Source: Mermis nigrescens
Lineage: Eukaryota; Nematoda; Enoplea; Mermithida; Mermithidae
Length of the DNA stretch: 64,000 bases
Direction of reading: 5' to 3'
Assembly: GCA_036768485.1 (NCBI GenBank)
Contig: JAVLUZ010000513.1
Coordinates: 640,880-704,879 of the forward strand
Shown here: positions 1 to 64,000 of the stretch, one piece after another
How the letters are laid out: every line of letters starts with the position of its first letter
Numbering within the stretch: the first letter of the stretch is position 1
The notes under the pieces: model-generated
Told to the model about the DNA's origin: nothing
Seen by the model: only the letters and a program-made list of their open reading frames with translations
The model's database searches: none
Translations under genes and position numbers: made by a program

Positions 1-1
1 A

Positions 2-61736
<61,735 letters not shown>

Positions 61737-61805
61737 GTAATCTGAATTTTTATTATATCACGCTTATGAGTACATACTTATTTTCAGAATATGTATACAG
61801 GGCAT

Positions 61806-62028
61806 ACATGTAACAGGGGGATGGGGATCACCCACCCGAAGTCGGGCGTCCCCTCCCCCATCCCTCCAAAGCCAAGAAATTTTTGATCCCTCCCGATTTT
61901 TCGGAAAATTAATTTTTTTGGTGTTTTTGGCAGTTTTTGGCCAAACATTGGAGGTCATTTACCCCCTAAAAATGGCCGGGACCCCCCTCGCTCCTCCCCG
62001 GCAAATTTCGAGCCGTTACATGTATGAT
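61806..62028 (+). mobile_element. family E MITE
   Basis: The ends are CATACATGTAACAGGGGG and GAGCCGTTACATGTATG. The flanks ATACAGGG and ATAACAGG are similar but not identical. Confidence 0.75.
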
Positions 62029-62677
62029 AACAGGGTATTTGGAAAAAAAGACAAATTTTATTTTTAGTTGAAACTCTAAGAATATCGGAATACTAAGAAA
62101 GATTTTTCGCCACTCCGTAGCCCGACTATTTTTAAATATGCTTACAAAAAATTACAGTTCATCACTCGGTTCTTTTAGCTTGACACGTTATTAGCCAAAC
62201 TTAGCCACAAATTTACTTCTACAAATTTTCCATTTTCACAATGCATCAAACGCTATCTGCTGAACAAATTTTCAGATCAGAAAGTTTTACTTTGACCTTT
62301 AATTTGGTTTTATGTTATATTTTAGGTGTTCTTTGAATATTATGTAGTAATTTTAAATAAAGAAAAGCTTGCCATAACTACTTCTTACCCAATCTCTGCA
62401 CAAAGTATAGTCTTTAAAATTTGCGAAGCAAAGTGCCATGTTTTAATAAATTAGCAACTGCACAAATCCCATATCAGAACTTGCTTTTATTGAATTAGTT
62501 TTGCTGAAAGAGACACATCTCAGTCAATATTTATCCATATTGAAGAAAAATTACGTCACAACTTGCTTAAACCTGATCTACCTTCTTTTTCTTGGCAAAT
62601 GAGCGATATTGAGACAAACTTTTCCGCGAGAGCATTGAACACTCTAAACCGAAATTCTGCTTTCAGTGCTACATACA
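62029..62677. other. intron, unassigned
   Basis: AT-rich DNA; I see no exon or repeat I can support. Confidence 0.4.
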
Positions 62678-62679
62678 TA

Positions 62680-63817
62680 CGAGGGTTGATCAGAAAGTTC
62701 CCGAAATGAACCTATAACTTTTAATAGAAACAAAATTGAATTGAACAAATTATAGTGTTTTGAAGCTTAACCTTTACTGTATCAAGCTGCAAGTTTTCAA
62801 TTTTGTCGGCATTTTGTTGCTGATTGGTAGTCGTTTACCATTATCATACTTTGTGCAACTATAAAAAACTCAAAATTTGTAGTTAGGCAAACATTGAATT
62901 CTTGGTTAAACTTGAATGGAATTCGAAGGACATTCCGATCGCTCTGCAAAAAGTCTACTGAGACAGTGCTCCTAAAAAAACAACGATTTCTGACTGATCC
63001 AAGCGATTTAGAGGTGGACAAGAAAGCATTCAGGATGACCATTGAGAAGGGCGCCCGGTTGAGGCAGTCCAGAGGAAAATAGACAGCTGTTCAGGCTGTA
63101 GTTGAAGCAGACTAACGATTGTCAGTACGAGTGATAGTTGAGGAAGTGGGCTTGTCCTATAGATAAATTCAAAGTATTTTGAGCGATGGTTTGGTTTTGC
63201 GCAAACTTTCTGCAAGATGGGGTCCAAAAGCGTTGCAAGAAATTCGTCGTGACAGCACTGCAATGCTTTTGGGACCCAACTTGCAGAAAGCTAGCACAAA
63301 TCTAAACGATCAGGCAGAATAGTTTGAATCGATCCATAGGACAAGCCCACTTCCTCAGCTATCACTCGTACTGACAATCGTTAGTCTGCTTCAATTACAG
63401 CCTGAACAGCAGTCTATTTTCCTCTGGATTGCCTCAACAGGGCGCCCTTCTCAATGGTCATCCTCAATGCTTTCTTGTCCACCTCTAAATCGCTTGGATC
63501 AGTCATAAATCATTGTTTTATTAGGAACACTGTCTCAGTAGACTTTTTGCAGAGCGATCGGAATGTCCTTCGAATTCCATCCAAGTTTAACCAAGAATTT
63601 AATGTTTGCCTAACTTCAATTTTTAAGTTTTTCATAGTTGCACAAAATATGATAATGATAAACGACTACCAATCAGCAACAAACATGCCGACAAAATTGA
63701 AAACTTGCAGCTTGATACAGTAAAGGTTAAGCTTCATAAACATATAATTTGTTTAATTCAATTTTGTTTCTATCAAAAGTTATAGGTTCATTCCGGGAAC
63801 TTTTTGATCAACCCTCG
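62680..63817. mobile_element. mariner-like head-to-head foldback
   Basis: The ends are CGAGGGTTGATCAGAAAGTTC and the complement GAACTTTTTGATCAACCCTCG, each beside a TA dinucleotide (62678-62679, 63818-63819), the mariner target duplication. Two arms of about 550 bp are about 90% alike and meet near 63275. Each arm is the 5' part of the same element (AGTTTTCAATTTTGTCGGCAT; GCGATTTAGAGGTGGACAAG). No full transposase remains. Confidence 0.85.
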
Positions 63818-63894
63818 TATCTTAATTGTTGCTTTCATTTGAATATCAATATTTACCAACTTTTATAAGGCACCCAAACAAATTTTGACATTAG

Positions 63895-64000
63895 CAGGCA
63901 CGTATCTCTGGGAGAATGGGGGGTTTGAACCATCCAAAATTCAGAAATATTGGAAAAATATGACTTTTCGAACGTTATTTTGTGCTATTTTTGGCTTTTT
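63895..64000 (+). mobile_element. family A MITE, copy 16, cut by the window edge
   Basis: The left end is CAGGCACGTATCTCTGGG, followed by the family body up to the end of the window. Confidence 0.8.

Noticed and set aside
62894..63082. Frame in the mariner foldback arm (DKKAFRMTIEKGARLRQSRGK)
   Set aside because: It may overlap a transposase remnant, but no mariner catalytic motif is present in either arm, so I do not call a gene.

Overview
The window looks like a stretch of an AT-rich invertebrate animal genome, and essentially all of it is the inside of one gene. On the + strand I can chain 30 exons (positions 2 to 61736, about 6.2 kb of coding sequence, roughly 2,060 residues, about 10% of the window). 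They encode the central to C-terminal part of a BIRC6 / BRUCE / Apollon ortholog, the giant anti-apoptotic E2/E3 ubiquitin ligase. The identification rests on ordered similarity to vertebrate BIRC6 as I remember it. Examples are the NFAPL motif, the WSYNFYP...LPYAILLKEI block, the GGLTLIRI strand, the exon beginning SRWLHLLHYCL, the LRVLLEDQHVTVVVQ helix and the LTHPAYGNSVHQ segment. Exons join in phase at nearly every GT-AG boundary. The N-terminal BIR domain lies upstream of the window and the C-terminal UBC domain downstream. The lineage cannot be fixed from the sequence. An animal with BIRC6 and kilobase introns fits an arthropod or another non-model invertebrate.

The other 90% is intron, and the introns are built largely from small DNA transposons. 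At least 14 families are present. Most have hAT hallmarks: 8-bp target-site duplications and short inverted termini that often begin CAG. Family A (termini CAGGCACGTAGCT, about 170 bp) alone has about 17 copies. There are also a pogo/Tigger-like element, a Tc1-like element, a head-to-head mariner foldback, a 390-bp near-perfect palindrome and a 1.36-kb long-inverted-repeat element. Low-complexity DNA includes a 450-bp AAT/GAT microsatellite and an ancient degenerate tandem array of about 2.4 kb.

Layout: 1-8.3 kb, exons 1-7 with small elements; 8.3-11 kb, microsatellite and a pogo-like element with nested insertions; 11-23 kb, exons 8-13; 23-28.2 kb, long-inverted-repeat element and tandem array; 28.3-34 kb, exons 14-15 flanking a nested transposon stack; 34-36 kb, exons 16-17; 36-41.2 kb, palindrome plus a hAT element retaining transposase remnants with two further insertions inside it; 41.2-45.1 kb, exons 18-21; 47.2-61.7 kb, exons 22-30; 62.7-63.8 kb, mariner foldback.

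Points worth attention are: a GGCGC-GAA-GCGCC mini-hairpin shared by many otherwise different repeat families; short-motif arrays just inside the ends of several hAT-like elements; transposons that press to within 22-66 bp of splice sites; and two exons that each carry exactly one base too many for the reading frame.
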